Positions 9,586 to 18,938 of a stretch of 64,000 nucleotides of DNA are shown here, in pieces. Made by a program: the position numbers and the translations under genes. How positions within the stretch are numbered: the stretch's first letter is position 1; every line of letters begins with the position of its first letter. Below the pieces are notes generated by a model. The model did not search any database. It saw only the letters and a list, made by a program, of their open reading frames with translations, and had not been told where the DNA came from. The DNA is from Synechococcus sp. MVIR-18-1 (GTDB lineage Bacteria; Cyanobacteriota; Cyanobacteriia; PCC-6307; Cyanobiaceae): NCBI RefSeq assembly GCF_014279835.1, contig NZ_CP047942.1:124001-188000 (forward strand), given 5' to 3'.

Positions 9586-10665
9586 ATGGCGATTGTCTCT
9601 TCCAACGCTGGATCCTCCAAGGGAGCTCCCCGACCGAAGCCGTCGCGGGTGGTGGATGCAACGCGTCAACAGGATGAATCCGCCGAGCTGAGCCCCACGA
9701 AGGAAGACGGTCTTAGGCCGCGGCGTCTCGACGATTACATCGGTCAGCGCGAACTCAAACAGGTGTTGGGGATTGCGATTCAGGCGGCGATGGGTCGGGG
9801 TGAGGCCCTCGACCATGTGTTGCTCTATGGCCCTCCCGGCCTGGGTAAAACCACCATGGCCATGGTGCTTGCTGAAGAATTAGGGGTCACCTGCCGGATC
9901 ACCAGCGCCCCGGCCCTGGAGCGCCCTCGCGACATTGTTGGCTTGCTCGTGAATTTGCAGCCCAAGGAGGTGCTTTTCATTGATGAGATTCATCGACTCA
10001 CCCGCGTTGCCGAAGAGCTGCTTTATCCGGCGATGGAAGACCGGCGCCTTGATCTCACCGTTGGCAAGGGCAGTACGGCGCGAACGCGAGCCCTGGAATT
10101 GCCGCCCTTCACCCTGGTGGGCGCCACCACAAGAGCCGGTGCACTGAGTTCTCCCCTGCGCGATCGCTTTGGATTGATTCAGCGCCTGGAGTTTTACGGC
10201 CAAGACGATCTACAAGCGATCGTGATGCGGGCGGCGGGTCTGCTGAAGCTGCAGCTTTCGCCTGAGGCATGCGCCGAGATTGCCCGCCGCTGTCGGGGCA
10301 CCCCCAGGATTGCCAATCGGCTGTTGCGCCGGGTGCGGGATGTGGCCTGCGTGCGTGAGGTTTCGGGCTGCATTGATGTGCAATTGGTGGATGAAGCACT
10401 CACGCTGCATCGTGTGGATGGCAAGGGCCTTGATGCCAGTGACCGTCGCCTGTTGGAGCTGTTGCTTCAGTCCCATGGAGGCGGTCCGGTTGGTCTCGAT
10501 ACGTTGGCCGCGGCGCTTGGCGAGGATCCCACCACCCTGGAAGCCGTGGTGGAGCCCTATTTGCTTCAGCTCGGGTTTCTGCAGCGCACCCCCCGTGGAC
10601 GGGTTGTTACCCCCGCTGGCCGAGGCCACCTGGGCTGGCCTGCGGATGAGGGAGATGCGGCATGA
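9586..10665 (+). CDS. ruvB: Holliday junction branch migration ATPase RuvB
   Basis: This is the hexameric AAA+ motor that drives Holliday junction branch migration with RuvA. Walker A (GPPGLGKTT) and Walker B (LFIDEIHRL) are clear, as are sensor 1 (VGATTRAG), the arginine finger region (LRDRFG), and the C-terminal winged helix. The frame is open from 9304, but that part is antisense to smpB; the ATG at 9586 gives 359 residues, starting [10 protein letters not shown], normal for cyanobacteria with their extended N terminus. Its stop overlaps the start of the TPR gene by 4 nt, so it leads a coupled plus-strand operon. Confidence 0.95.
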   Translation: MAIVSSNAGSSKGAPRPKPSRVVDATRQQDESAELSPTKEDGLRPRRLDDYIGQRELKQVLGIAIQAAMGRGEALDHVLLYGPPGLGKTTMAMVLAEELGVTCRITSAPALERPRDIVGLLVNLQPKEVLFIDEIHRLTRVAEELLYPAMEDRRLDLTVGKGSTARTRALELPPFTLVGATTRAGALSSPLRDRFGLIQRLEFYGQDDLQAIVMRAAGLLKLQLSPEACAEIARRCRGTPRIANRLLRRVRDVACVREVSGCIDVQLVDEALTLHRVDGKGLDASDRRLLELLLQSHGGGPVGLDTLAAALGEDPTTLEAVVEPYLLQLGFLQRTPRGRVVTPAGRGHLGWPADEGDAA

Positions 10666-11471
10666 ACGTTGATTTCAAGCGTTGGTTCTCCGTCTTGTTG
10701 GTTGCCTTCGGGGTTGTGGTGTTGCTTGGGGCTGATCCAGCTTTTGCTGAATCGCTTCCCAAGGATCAGCACCGTCAATTGTTTGAACAGGCCCTGCGCT
10801 TCAGCCGTCAGGGCGACCCGCAGCAGGCCCTCGAGGGATGGGATCAGGTGCTGGAGCTGGCTCCCGATGATGCGGCGGCCTGGAGCAACCGCGGCAATGT
10901 GCGTTTGGTCTTAGGCGATACCGAGGGGGCGATCGCCGATCAAACCAAGGCGATTGAGCTCGCTCCAGAGGAAGCTGATCCCCACCTCAATCGGGGTACG
11001 GCTGAGGAGGCCTTGCAGGATTGGACGGCAGCCGAGCAGGATTACAACTGGATTTTGAAGCGGGATCCACAAGATGCTTCGGCGCTCTACAACCTCGGCA
11101 ACGTGCGCGGTTCGGAAGGTGATTGGGAATCCGCTGAAGCCCTCTATGGGCGCGCTTCTGAAGCCCGTCCTGGGTTTGCAATGGCGCGCTCCAGCCGGGC
11201 TTTGGCCCTTTACCAACTCGAAGCTTTTGACGAAGCTGAGCGGGAGATGCGCAACTTGATCCGTCGTTATCCGATGTTTGCTGATGCGCGGGCTGGATTA
11301 AGTGCTTTGCTTTGGATCCGCGGTTCTAAGGGCGAGGCCGAAAGCAACTGGGCCGCGGCTTCTGGTTTGGATCCCAGTTATCGCGAAGCGGATTGGTTGC
11401 TCCAGGTGCGTCGCTGGCCGCCCCGCCCTGTGGCTGATTTACAGCGTTTGCTGGCTCTGGAGAGCTCATGA
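10662..11471 (+). CDS. Exported TPR-repeat protein
   Basis: The 269-residue protein has a signal peptide (hydrophobic core at about 10-23, likely cleavage after A29 in PAFA) and then a row of tetratricopeptide repeats from about 40 to 230, with motifs such as [15 protein letters not shown] and [19 protein letters not shown] arrays bind partner proteins; a periplasmic or lumenal scaffold role is likely, but no partner is evident. Start and stop both overlap neighbours by 4 nt (ruvB before, the M20 hydrolase after), showing coupled translation. Similar genes lie after ruvB in marine Synechococcus as far as I recall. Confidence 0.85.
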   Translation: MNVDFKRWFSVLLVAFGVVVLLGADPAFAESLPKDQHRQLFEQALRFSRQGDPQQALEGWDQVLELAPDDAAAWSNRGNVRLVLGDTEGAIADQTKAIELAPEEADPHLNRGTAEEALQDWTAAEQDYNWILKRDPQDASALYNLGNVRGSEGDWESAEALYGRASEARPGFAMARSSRALALYQLEAFDEAEREMRNLIRRYPMFADARAGLSALLWIRGSKGEAESNWAAASGLDPSYREADWLLQVRRWPPRPVADLQRLLALESS

Positions 11472-12643
11472 CCACCACCACTCCCTCTCTTCAGCAGCGG
11501 CTTGAGGCGATCTTGCCCGAGTTGATCGAGCTTCGTCGCCATCTTCATGCCCATCCGGAACTGAGTGGGGAAGAGCACCAGACCGCGGCCCTGATTTCCG
11601 GAGAGTTGCGTCAGTGCGGCTGGCGTGTTCGTGAAGGGGTGGGGCGCACCGGAGTGATGGCGGAGCTTGGGCCTCAGAGCGGGCCCCAGGTGGGGCTGCG
11701 CGTGGATATGGATGCGTTACCGGTGGAGGAGCGCACGGGTTTGCCCTATGCCTCCCTGCGCCAAGGGGTGATGCACGCCTGCGGCCACGACTTGCACAGT
11801 TGTATCGGCTTGGGGGTGGCGCGCTTGTTGGCGCAGGAGCCGTCCTTGCCAGTGGGGATGCGCCTGCTGTTTCAGCCTGCTGAGGAGCTTGCCCAAGGTG
11901 CCCGCTGGATGCGTGCTGACGGCGCCACCGATGGTCTCAGCGCTCTATTTGGCGTGCATGTGTTTCCTTCGTTGCCGGTGGGCACGATCGGGGTGCGCAG
12001 CGGCAGTTTGACGGCTGCTGCTGGTGAATTGGAAATCGAAGTGATCGGTGAAGGCGGTCATGGCGCGCGGCCCCATCAATCTGTTGATGCGATTTGGATT
12101 GCAGCCCGGGTGGTGTCGGGATTGCAGGAGGCGATTAGTCGTCGCTTGGATGCCCTGCATCCGGTGGTGGTGAGCTTTGGAAAAATCGAAGGGGGCAAGG
12201 CTTTCAACGTGATTGCCGATCGGGTCACCTTGCTGGGCACGGTTCGCTGCCTCTGCGCCGACCTCCATGAACGCTTGCCAGCTTGGATTGAGGAGACGGT
12301 GCAAGCCATTTGCGGGAGCTTTGGTGCCAGCGCCCGGGTTCGCTATCGCTGCATTGCACCTCCCGTTCGCAATGATCCCGCCCTTACCGCCTTGCTAGAG
12401 CGCAGTGCCGTTGAACAACTTGGGGCAGATCAAGTGCAACGCCTAGAGCAGCCCTCGCTTGGTGCTGAGGATTTTGCTGAACTGTTGCAGGACGTTCCAG
12501 GCAGCATGTTCCGCCTGGGGGTGGCCGGTGCTGATGGATGTGCAGCGCTTCACAACGGTCATTTCAACCCTGAGGAAGGGGCTTTGGGTGTGGGCGTGCA
12601 GGTCTTGACGGCTGCGATGTTGGCTTGGAGTCAAACGCCATGA
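11468..12643 (+). CDS. M20-family amidohydrolase (N-acyl amino acid hydrolase type)
   Basis: This is a zinc-dependent amidohydrolase of the M20D group (hippurate/IAA-amino acid hydrolase-like), which removes acyl groups from N-acyl amino acids. The family start LRRHLHAHPELSGEE is present, followed by the RVDMDALPVEE stretch, the metal-binding ACGHDLH motif (H at about 105), and the EE catalytic pair in FQPAEELAQGA. The dimerisation domain lies at about 180-290. Length 391 is typical. It lacks a signal peptide and should be cytosolic. The start overlaps the TPR gene stop by 4 nt. The natural substrate cannot be told; these enzymes are widely misannotated as auxin hydrolases. Confidence 0.88.
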   Translation: MTTTTPSLQQRLEAILPELIELRRHLHAHPELSGEEHQTAALISGELRQCGWRVREGVGRTGVMAELGPQSGPQVGLRVDMDALPVEERTGLPYASLRQGVMHACGHDLHSCIGLGVARLLAQEPSLPVGMRLLFQPAEELAQGARWMRADGATDGLSALFGVHVFPSLPVGTIGVRSGSLTAAAGELEIEVIGEGGHGARPHQSVDAIWIAARVVSGLQEAISRRLDALHPVVVSFGKIEGGKAFNVIADRVTLLGTVRCLCADLHERLPAWIEETVQAICGSFGASARVRYRCIAPPVRNDPALTALLERSAVEQLGADQVQRLEQPSLGAEDFAELLQDVPGSMFRLGVAGADGCAALHNGHFNPEEGALGVGVQVLTAAMLAWSQTP

Positions 12644-12870
12644 GCCGTCAAACCCGCACCAGGATCCATATTGTGTTGTCTCTGGCGGCACCGCTGATGG
12701 TGCTGCTCGGGGTGTCGGCGATGCTGCAGCGCGAAGGGCCCGACCGCTGGCAAGCTCTTCCTGCCATCCTTGTGGGATCTGGATTGGTGGTCCATGCCGT
12801 GGTGGGCCGTCGTCATCGCCGCCATCAGCTGTTGATCGCCTTGCGCACCACCCGTTCTCAGGAGGATTGA
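12640..12870 (+). CDS. Small two-span membrane protein (76 aa)
   Basis: This 76-residue protein has two predicted membrane helices (about 8-27 and 40-58), followed by a very basic tail (GRRHRRHQ). The ATG at 12640 overlaps the stop of the hydrolase gene (ATGA), which fixes the start; an earlier in-frame TTG at 12625 is less likely. The next gene begins 1 nt after its stop. I do not recognise a family; conserved position in the operon suggests a real gene. The positive C-terminal end should face the cytoplasm. Confidence 0.7.
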   Translation: MSRQTRTRIHIVLSLAAPLMVLLGVSAMLQREGPDRWQALPAILVGSGLVVHAVVGRRHRRHQLLIALRTTRSQED

Positions 12871-12871
12871 G

Positions 12872-13498
12872 ATGGCCAGCACCCCCGAACAGACCGCACC
12901 CAACCCTGAGGAGCTGCGCGCAGCGATCGCGTCGGGTGACCCGGTGCAAGCGATGCCAGCGCTTGCCAAATTGCGAGCGCTGCCCGATTCAGACAACGAC
13001 AGTGTGGTGATTCCCCTGCTGATCCTGGGCAGTAATCAACAGGCGTTTTTAGTGCGCTCCCTGAGCTGCAGTGGCCTGGGATACCGGCGCAATGAACAGG
13101 CTTGGCAGGTGCTGACGCGTCTGGTCTCGACAGACGACGATCCCAATGTGCGCGCTGAAGCGGCGAATGCTCTAGCGAGCTACGGGGTGGAGCGGGCCTG
13201 GCCCCTGTTGCGTGAAAGCTTCGCGAAGGATGGCGCTTGGCTGGTGCGTTGCAGCATTCTTTCCGCTCTCGCAGAGCAGCCCGATATCAACCCGGAGTGG
13301 TTGCTGGATCTCGGCAGGCAAGCGATCGCCGATGCAGACGGCACCGTGCGGGTGAGTGGAGCGGAAATCTTGGCCCGGGTTGTGCGTGAGCAGTCCGGAG
13401 ATGCAAATGGATCAGAAGCCAGGGCGTTGCTTCAGCCGTTGCAGCAGGACGCGGATCACCGTGTGGTGGCGGCTGCCTTGAATGGCTTGCAGCCCTAA
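12872..13498 (+). CDS. HEAT-repeat protein (phycobilisome lyase-like repeat fold)
   Basis: The 208 residues form helical HEAT or PBS-lyase-like repeats, with recurring DPNVRAEAANALASYG and DGTVRVSGAEILARV motifs. Such repeats bind proteins; some cyanobacterial members are bilin lyases (CpcE/F, NblB) but many others are general scaffolds. No phycobiliprotein gene is nearby, so I do not call it a lyase. It ends the coupled run ruvB-TPR-M20-membrane protein-HEAT. The stop is followed at short distance by the TPP riboswitch of thiC. Confidence 0.8.
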   Translation: MASTPEQTAPNPEELRAAIASGDPVQAMPALAKLRALPDSDNDSVVIPLLILGSNQQAFLVRSLSCSGLGYRRNEQAWQVLTRLVSTDDDPNVRAEAANALASYGVERAWPLLRESFAKDGAWLVRCSILSALAEQPDINPEWLLDLGRQAIADADGTVRVSGAEILARVVREQSGDANGSEARALLQPLQQDADHRVVAAALNGLQP

Positions 13499-13544
13499 AT
13501 GCAGATGTGGGTCAGACCGGAAAAGCGTTGCTAGCTTTCAAAGA

Positions 13545-13636
13545 CCACTAGGGGTGCCCCGGCTTTCTTTGCGATCGCTGGGGCTGAGATCACACCCTCT
13601 GAACTTGATCCGGGTCATGCCGGCGCAGGGAAGTGA
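13545..13636 (+). promoter_or_regulatory. TPP riboswitch (THI element)
   Basis: The conserved parts of the thiamine pyrophosphate aptamer are easy to read: CTAGGGGTGCCC, then GGGCTGAGATC, ACCCTCTGAACTTGATC, CGGGTCATGCCGGCG and CAGGGAAGTG, with a CACT/AGTG closing stem. It sits about 57 nt upstream of the thiC ATG, so it should reduce ThiC synthesis when TPP is abundant. Whether it acts on translation or termination is not clear; no strong hairpin with a T run follows it. Confidence 0.95.
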
Positions 13637-13693
13637 ATGATGTGATCTTCGGCTGTTTGGCTGGCTCCTGGCAATTCCGCTGCTGCCAAGACC

Positions 13694-15097
13694 ATGCGTA
13701 CTGAATGGGTTTCCGCTCGTAAGGGCCAGGCCAATGTGTCTCAGATGCATTACGCCCGTAAGGGTGTGGTGACGGAGGAGATGGCCTATGTGGCCACGAT
13801 CGAGAACCTTCCGGAATCGCTTGTGATGGAAGAGGTGGCGCGGGGTCGGATGATCATTCCCGCCAATGTGAATCACACCAATCTGGAGCCGATGGCGATT
13901 GGCATCGCCAGCAAATGCAAGGTGAACGCCAACATTGGTGCGTCTCCCAATGCATCGGATGCAGCGGAGGAGGTGAACAAGCTGAAGTTGGCCGTGAAAT
14001 ATGGCGCTGACACCGTGATGGATTTGTCCACTGGTGGCGTGAACCTGGATGAGGTAAGGACGTCGATTATTGGTGCCTCATCGGTTCCGATTGGCACGGT
14101 GCCTGTGTATCAGGCCTTGGAAAGTGTGCATGGCTCGATCGAGAAACTCGATGAAGATGACTTCCTGCACATCATCGAGAAGCATTGCCAACAGGGCGTT
14201 GATTACCAGACGATTCACGCTGGCCTGTTGATTGAACATCTCCCCAAAGTGAAGGGACGTCTCACTGGAATTGTGAGCCGCGGCGGCGGGATTTTGGCCC
14301 AGTGGATGTTGTATCACCACCGTCAAAATCCTTTGTTCACGCGTTTTGACGATATTTGCGAGATTTTTAAGCGCTACGACTGCACCTTCTCCCTAGGAGA
14401 TTCCCTGCGTCCCGGCTGTCAGCACGATGCCTCCGATGCGGCCCAGCTTGCTGAACTGAAAACGCTTGGAGAACTCACCCGCCGGGCTTGGAAGCATGAC
14501 GTGCAAGTGATGGTGGAGGGTCCAGGCCATGTGCCGCTGGATCAAATTGAATTCAACGTGAAAAAGCAGATGGAAGAGTGCAATGAGGCGCCCTTCTATG
14601 TGCTCGGCCCGTTGGTGACCGATATTGCTCCTGGCTATGACCACATCACTTCAGCAATTGGTGCGGCAATGGCCGGTTGGCACGGCACAGCGATGCTTTG
14701 CTACGTGACGCCAAAAGAGCACCTGGGTCTTCCCAATGCAGAGGATGTGCGCGAAGGGCTGATTGCATACAAGATTGCAGCCCACGCTGCTGATATTGCC
14801 CGTCATCGTCCTGGTGCCCGTGACCGTGATGATGAGTTGAGTAAGGCTCGTTACAACTTCGACTGGAACAAGCAGTTTGAATTGTCCTTAGACCCTGAGC
14901 GTGCGAAGGAGTATCACGATGAAACCCTGCCAGCAGATATCTATAAGCAAGCTGAGTTCTGTTCGATGTGTGGTCCCAAGCATTGCCCGATGCAAACCAA
15001 GATCACGGATGAGGATCTTGCTGGCCTTGAGGACGTTCTCAAGGCCAAAGGTGGTGCAGGTGAACTGGCTGGAGTGAAGTTGGATAAAGAGTTTTGA
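13694..15097 (+). CDS. thiC: Phosphomethylpyrimidine synthase ThiC
   Basis: This radical-SAM enzyme converts aminoimidazole ribotide to HMP-phosphate, the pyrimidine half of thiamine. The 467 residues include the C-terminal 4Fe-4S motif C423-x2-C426-x4-C431 (CSMCGPKHC) and the conserved [15 protein letters not shown] and GYDHIT blocks. Length fits the short cyanobacterial form. Regulated by the upstream TPP riboswitch. It is the last core gene before an AT-rich surface-sugar region; tkt, which I believe is its neighbour in related genomes, is 14.5 kb away here. Confidence 0.97.
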   Translation: MRTEWVSARKGQANVSQMHYARKGVVTEEMAYVATIENLPESLVMEEVARGRMIIPANVNHTNLEPMAIGIASKCKVNANIGASPNASDAAEEVNKLKLAVKYGADTVMDLSTGGVNLDEVRTSIIGASSVPIGTVPVYQALESVHGSIEKLDEDDFLHIIEKHCQQGVDYQTIHAGLLIEHLPKVKGRLTGIVSRGGGILAQWMLYHHRQNPLFTRFDDICEIFKRYDCTFSLGDSLRPGCQHDASDAAQLAELKTLGELTRRAWKHDVQVMVEGPGHVPLDQIEFNVKKQMEECNEAPFYVLGPLVTDIAPGYDHITSAIGAAMAGWHGTAMLCYVTPKEHLGLPNAEDVREGLIAYKIAAHAADIARHRPGARDRDDELSKARYNFDWNKQFELSLDPERAKEYHDETLPADIYKQAEFCSMCGPKHCPMQTKITDEDLAGLEDVLKAKGGAGELAGVKLDKEF

Positions 15098-15560
15098 ACA
15101 ACTATGACTGAAACTAAGCGGCGATTCGTTTCAATATTTAATTTTATATGAGGCTTCTGTTGGGATTATGTGTAGAAAGCAAGCTTGAGCAGTTCTCTTG
15201 TGAGAATTGCAGAGGGCTTTCGTTTAATAATTGTAATTTGATTTGCTCTTTTCGGATCAAAGAGCTCATTGCCTCTTCAGCTCTAAGGGTTAGAGGCGTT
15301 CTTATATTGATTGAAAAATTTCCTTTAATATGTCCGAAATGCCTCTAGCCTTCGAAAAGATGAGCTGACCAGTGGCAGGATGAAATCTGGCTCAAACAAC
15401 AGATTGAATGGTTACTAGGCCCAAAACTGGCTTATGAGTATAGTAACTACTGGTAAAGCAAAAAGATGTTTTTGTTTTGGGGTAGGGGGTTGAAGGCTCT
15501 ATCGTCTTGGCTCAGGCCTGATGGCCTGCGTCTTGACAGCAAACAAATTCACGTGTGTAG
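15098..15560. other. AT-rich spacer at the island border
   Basis: No convincing gene is visible in these 463 bases. Base composition drops sharply compared with thiC. A 66-residue open frame (15148-15348, plus) has no recognisable motif and I do not call it. At about 15368-15455 a plus-strand frame reads as the tail of a protein (ending YEYSNYW, then TAA) without a start and right after a stop, which may be the remains of a deleted gene. A 10-base palindrome TCAGGCCTGA lies close to 15513. A promoter for the rfbF operon should lie in the last 100 bases, but I cannot fix it. Confidence 0.5.
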
Positions 15561-16331
15561 ATGAAAGCAGTAATTCTTGCGGGAGGTCTTGGCACTCGTA
15601 TTAGCGAGGAGACAAGCATTAAGCCAAAGCCAATGGTTGAAATTGGTGGTCGCCCAATACTATGGCATATTTTAAAAATATTCAGTTCGTATGGTATTAA
15701 TGAATTTATTATTTGTTGTGGCTACAAGGGGTATGTGATTAAAGAGTACTTTGCAAATTATTTTCTGCATATGAGTGATGTAACCATAGATATGCGAGTA
15801 AATTCCATGAAAGTTCATCATAGAAAAGCAGAGCCCTGGGAGGTGACACTTGTTGATACAGGTGACCAAAGTATGACGGGTGGAAGATTGAAGCGTGTAA
15901 GAGACTATGTATTGGGCGAAACATTTTGCTTTACTTATGGGGATGGAGTGGCAGATGTAGATATCACTTCTCTTGTTACTTTTCACAAATCACAGCACCG
16001 ACAGGCCACTGTTACAGCTGTTCAACCACCAGGTAGGTTTGGTGTTTTGCAGATCGAAGCAAATAACTCTGTTAGTGGATTTCAGGAAAAGCCAGTTGGT
16101 GAAGGGGGCTGGATTAATGGTGGATTTTTTGTTCTCGAACCTGAAGTTATTAATCTCATCGAGGGAGACTCCACTGTTTGGGAAAAGGAGCCATTGCGCC
16201 ACCTAGCTGAAGCAGGCCAATTGAGTGCATACCATCACAATGGTTTTTGGCAGCCAATGGATACTCTCAGGGATAAAAATTATCTCGAGCATTTATGGGC
16301 CCAATCAAATGCTCCGTGGAAGATTTGGTGA
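15561..16331 (+). CDS. rfbF: Glucose-1-phosphate cytidylyltransferase
   Basis: It makes CDP-glucose from CTP and glucose 1-phosphate, the entry to CDP-3,6-dideoxyhexoses. The nucleotide-binding signature GGLGTRISEETSIKPKPM (about 8-25) is specific for the family, and the later YGDGVADVD carries the metal-binding aspartates. Length 256 is normal (about 257). It is followed by rfbG with TGATG overlap of stop and start. Codon use is AT-rich, unlike the host core genes, as throughout this locus. Confidence 0.96.
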   Translation: MKAVILAGGLGTRISEETSIKPKPMVEIGGRPILWHILKIFSSYGINEFIICCGYKGYVIKEYFANYFLHMSDVTIDMRVNSMKVHHRKAEPWEVTLVDTGDQSMTGGRLKRVRDYVLGETFCFTYGDGVADVDITSLVTFHKSQHRQATVTAVQPPGRFGVLQIEANNSVSGFQEKPVGEGGWINGGFFVLEPEVINLIEGDSTVWEKEPLRHLAEAGQLSAYHHNGFWQPMDTLRDKNYLEHLWAQSNAPWKIW

Positions 16332-17410
16332 TGTTGAATAACGAGTTCTGGCGAGGCAGGCGCGTCCTGATTACAGGCCATACTGGTTTCAAAGGCAGTT
16401 GGCTTTTGCTATGGTTGCATCATCTTGGTGCTGAAGTGTGGGGATATTCATTGGCTCCTAAATCAGATCCGAATCTATTTAATCAACTGGCTAAGGACAT
16501 TTTTCCCGGAAATAGATGGCACCATTGTATTGGAGATGTAGCTGATTTGGATGCCCTAAATAAGCTAATTAAAGACGCTCAGCCTGAGGTGGTTTTTCAT
16601 TTAGCAGCTCAACCATTGGTTCGTGAGAGTTATTTAGATCCAATTGGAACATGGTCGACTAATGTTATTGGTAGTTTGCATCTGTTGGAATCGCTTCGCC
16701 AGCTACAGCACAAATGTGCAGTTGTAATGGTGACGACAGATAAAGTTTATGAAAATCGAGAATGGTCATATGGTTATCGCGAGACTGATAATTTAGGTGG
16801 CCATGATCCTTACAGCTCGAGTAAAGCTGCTGCTGAGATTGGAATAGCCAGCTGGCGTTCAAGCTTTTGTGGGCCTCACCAGCATCAAACCCCATATCTA
16901 CTAATTGCTACCGCGAGAGCCGGTAATGTTATAGGTGGGGGTGATTGGGCTGCTGACAGAATATTTCCTGATGCAATGCGGTCACTATCCAATCATCAAC
17001 CGATTCCTATTCGCAATGCTCTTGCTACGAGGCCTTGGCAGCATGTTATCGAGCCATTATCTGGATATCTGCGATTAGCCGAGGAGTTAATGCTTTCGCT
17101 AAATCCACCATGCGAAGCATTTAATTTTGGCCCAACGTTGTCTAGTAATCGCACTGTTGGCGAATTAGTTAGCACAATACTTGATCATTGGCCAGGTACT
17201 TGGATTGATAATACTGATCCGAGTGCACCGCACGAAGCAACCCTGCTTCATTTACAGATTGATAAAGCCTATCGTCTTTTAGGATGGTCCCCTCGCTGGA
17301 GCTACACAACTACAGTAAAACGTACAGTAGATTGGTACCGATCTAATCATGATGGAAGAAGCGCTTTTGAATGTTGCCATGAAGACTTAAGTGCTTTCTC
17401 TCAAAATTAG
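16331..17410 (+). CDS. rfbG: CDP-glucose 4,6-dehydratase
   Basis: This NAD-dependent SDR turns CDP-glucose into CDP-4-keto-6-deoxyglucose. The Rossmann motif GHTGFKGSW near the N terminus is diagnostic of RfbG, and the VTTDKVYENREW and DPYSSSKAAAE blocks carry the active-site TDK and YxxxK. With the ATG at 16331 the protein has 359 residues, the usual length; an earlier in-frame start at 16295 would lie inside rfbF and is rejected. The start overlaps the rfbF stop by one base, and rfbH follows after 25 nt. Confidence 0.95.
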   Translation: MLNNEFWRGRRVLITGHTGFKGSWLLLWLHHLGAEVWGYSLAPKSDPNLFNQLAKDIFPGNRWHHCIGDVADLDALNKLIKDAQPEVVFHLAAQPLVRESYLDPIGTWSTNVIGSLHLLESLRQLQHKCAVVMVTTDKVYENREWSYGYRETDNLGGHDPYSSSKAAAEIGIASWRSSFCGPHQHQTPYLLIATARAGNVIGGGDWAADRIFPDAMRSLSNHQPIPIRNALATRPWQHVIEPLSGYLRLAEELMLSLNPPCEAFNFGPTLSSNRTVGELVSTILDHWPGTWIDNTDPSAPHEATLLHLQIDKAYRLLGWSPRWSYTTTVKRTVDWYRSNHDGRSAFECCHEDLSAFSQN

Positions 17411-17435
17411 GAATTTTTTTATTTGAAATCATGCC

Positions 17436-18938
17436 ATGAGTGACATTAAAGCCCTAAAGGATGAAATATTGAGACTTACTCGTGAGTACTCAAGGCAAGT
17501 CCATTCTTGCTTCAGGCCTGCGGACGACCCCATTCGTGAACCTTGGAAGTCGGGTTCTCCTATTCCATATGCTGGGCGCGTTTTTACAGAAGATGAGGTT
17601 GCAGCAGCAGTAGGAAGTACGCTTGATTTTTGGTTGACATTGGGGAATGAAGGTGAATCTTTCCAGAATGAGTTAGCGGAATTCATGGGAGTTCGCAAAT
17701 CCCTCCTCGTCAACTCTGGCTCTAGTGCCAATTTGGTTGCTATTTCAGCGCTCACTTCTTATAAGCTTCCAGAAAATCGAAGAATCAAGCCTGGAGACGA
17801 AGTGATTACTGTGGCAGCTGGTTTCCCAACCACAGTCGCTCCTATTGTTCAGATTGGCGCAGTCCCAGTCTTTATTGATGCTGATCCGATTACTGGTAAT
17901 GCACAATGTGACCAACTGCAATCTGCGTATACGCCTGGCGTGACCAAAGCAGTAATGATGGCCCATGCCTTAGGTAATCCTTTTGATTTGGCAACTACAT
18001 TATCCTTCTGTCGTAAGTATGATCTTTGGCTGATTGAGGATAATTGTGATGCATTAGGTTGCAGCTATTCGATGCCACGACCGCAAGCAGAAAGCTTGGG
18101 CTTTTCTCAAAATAGTCCAGGTTTAGATGAAGGACCTGATAGAGTTATTAGATGGACGGGTACATGGGGTGATATAAGTACGCAAAGTTTTTATCCTCCT
18201 CATCATCTAACGATGGGAGAGGGCGGTGCTGTGAATATAGTTTCTGATCAAAAGCTCAAAGTTATTGCTGAAAGTTTTAGAGACTGGGGACGTGATTGTT
18301 GGTGCCCAAGCGGAATAGACAATACCTGCAATAAGAGATTTGATTGGCAACTTGGCGAACTTCCGGCTGGTTATGATCATAAGTATACATATAGTCACCT
18401 TGGGTATAACCTTAAGCCGCTTGATCCGCAGGCTGCAATTGGTCGTATTCAGTTAAATCGTCTTCCTGAATTCATAGAAGCCAGAAAGAAAAATTGGGAA
18501 ACTCTCCGTAAAGGTTTGTCTGGGAGTAGTGAATTCATTGAATTTTCTTTGCCTACTCATGCAACTGACTGGAGCGAAAGTTGTGGGTTCTCGTGGGATA
18601 AAAGTGGTTGTCGTACTGATTGCTCTTGGTTTGGATTTAAAATTGCAGTCAGAGAATCTGCAGATTTTAGTCGTACTGATTTAGCCCGTGAACTTGACGA
18701 GCACAAAATTGGGAATAGGATGCTGTTTGGGGGCAACTTATTGCGGCAACCGGCATTTGTTCAGCTTCGTAGCGATCGTCCTGAGTCAATTCGTGTTGTT
18801 GGAGATATGTGCGGCTCAGATGAAATCATGAACACTACCTTGTTTCTTGGTACTTTCCCAGGGCTTACATCTACTCAGCTTAAATTTGAGATTGATGTTA
18901 TTAACAACTTTATTTCGGAGAGGAGGATTGAGAAATGA
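17436..18938 (+). CDS. rfbH: CDP-6-deoxy-4-keto-glucose 3-dehydrase (E1), enlarged
   Basis: This PMP-dependent iron-sulfur enzyme removes the C3 hydroxyl group on the way to 3,6-dideoxyhexoses. In place of the PLP-binding lysine of ordinary aminotransferases it has histidine (H256/H257 in YPPHHLTMGEGG), as in Yersinia E1. The 2Fe-2S cysteines are seen as C204 and C288-x-C290-x7-C298. The family spacing between the first two is 57 residues; here it is 83, because about 26 extra residues (around 210-235) lie before TGTWGD. Total length is 500 against about 437. The electron-supplying reductase (E3) is not in this cluster. The stop overlaps the next start by 4 nt. Confidence 0.93.
   Translation: MSDIKALKDEILRLTREYSRQVHSCFRPADDPIREPWKSGSPIPYAGRVFTEDEVAAAVGSTLDFWLTLGNEGESFQNELAEFMGVRKSLLVNSGSSANLVAISALTSYKLPENRRIKPGDEVITVAAGFPTTVAPIVQIGAVPVFIDADPITGNAQCDQLQSAYTPGVTKAVMMAHALGNPFDLATTLSFCRKYDLWLIEDNCDALGCSYSMPRPQAESLGFSQNSPGLDEGPDRVIRWTGTWGDISTQSFYPPHHLTMGEGGAVNIVSDQKLKVIAESFRDWGRDCWCPSGIDNTCNKRFDWQLGELPAGYDHKYTYSHLGYNLKPLDPQAAIGRIQLNRLPEFIEARKKNWETLRKGLSGSSEFIEFSLPTHATDWSESCGFSWDKSGCRTDCSWFGFKIAVRESADFSRTDLARELDEHKIGNRMLFGGNLLRQPAFVQLRSDRPESIRVVGDMCGSDEIMNTTLFLGTFPGLTSTQLKFEIDVINNFISERRIEK

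Noticed and set aside
15148-15348. 66-residue open frame after thiC
   Set aside because: No motif, Cys-scattered composition and no neighbour coupling; AT-rich spacer gives such frames by chance.
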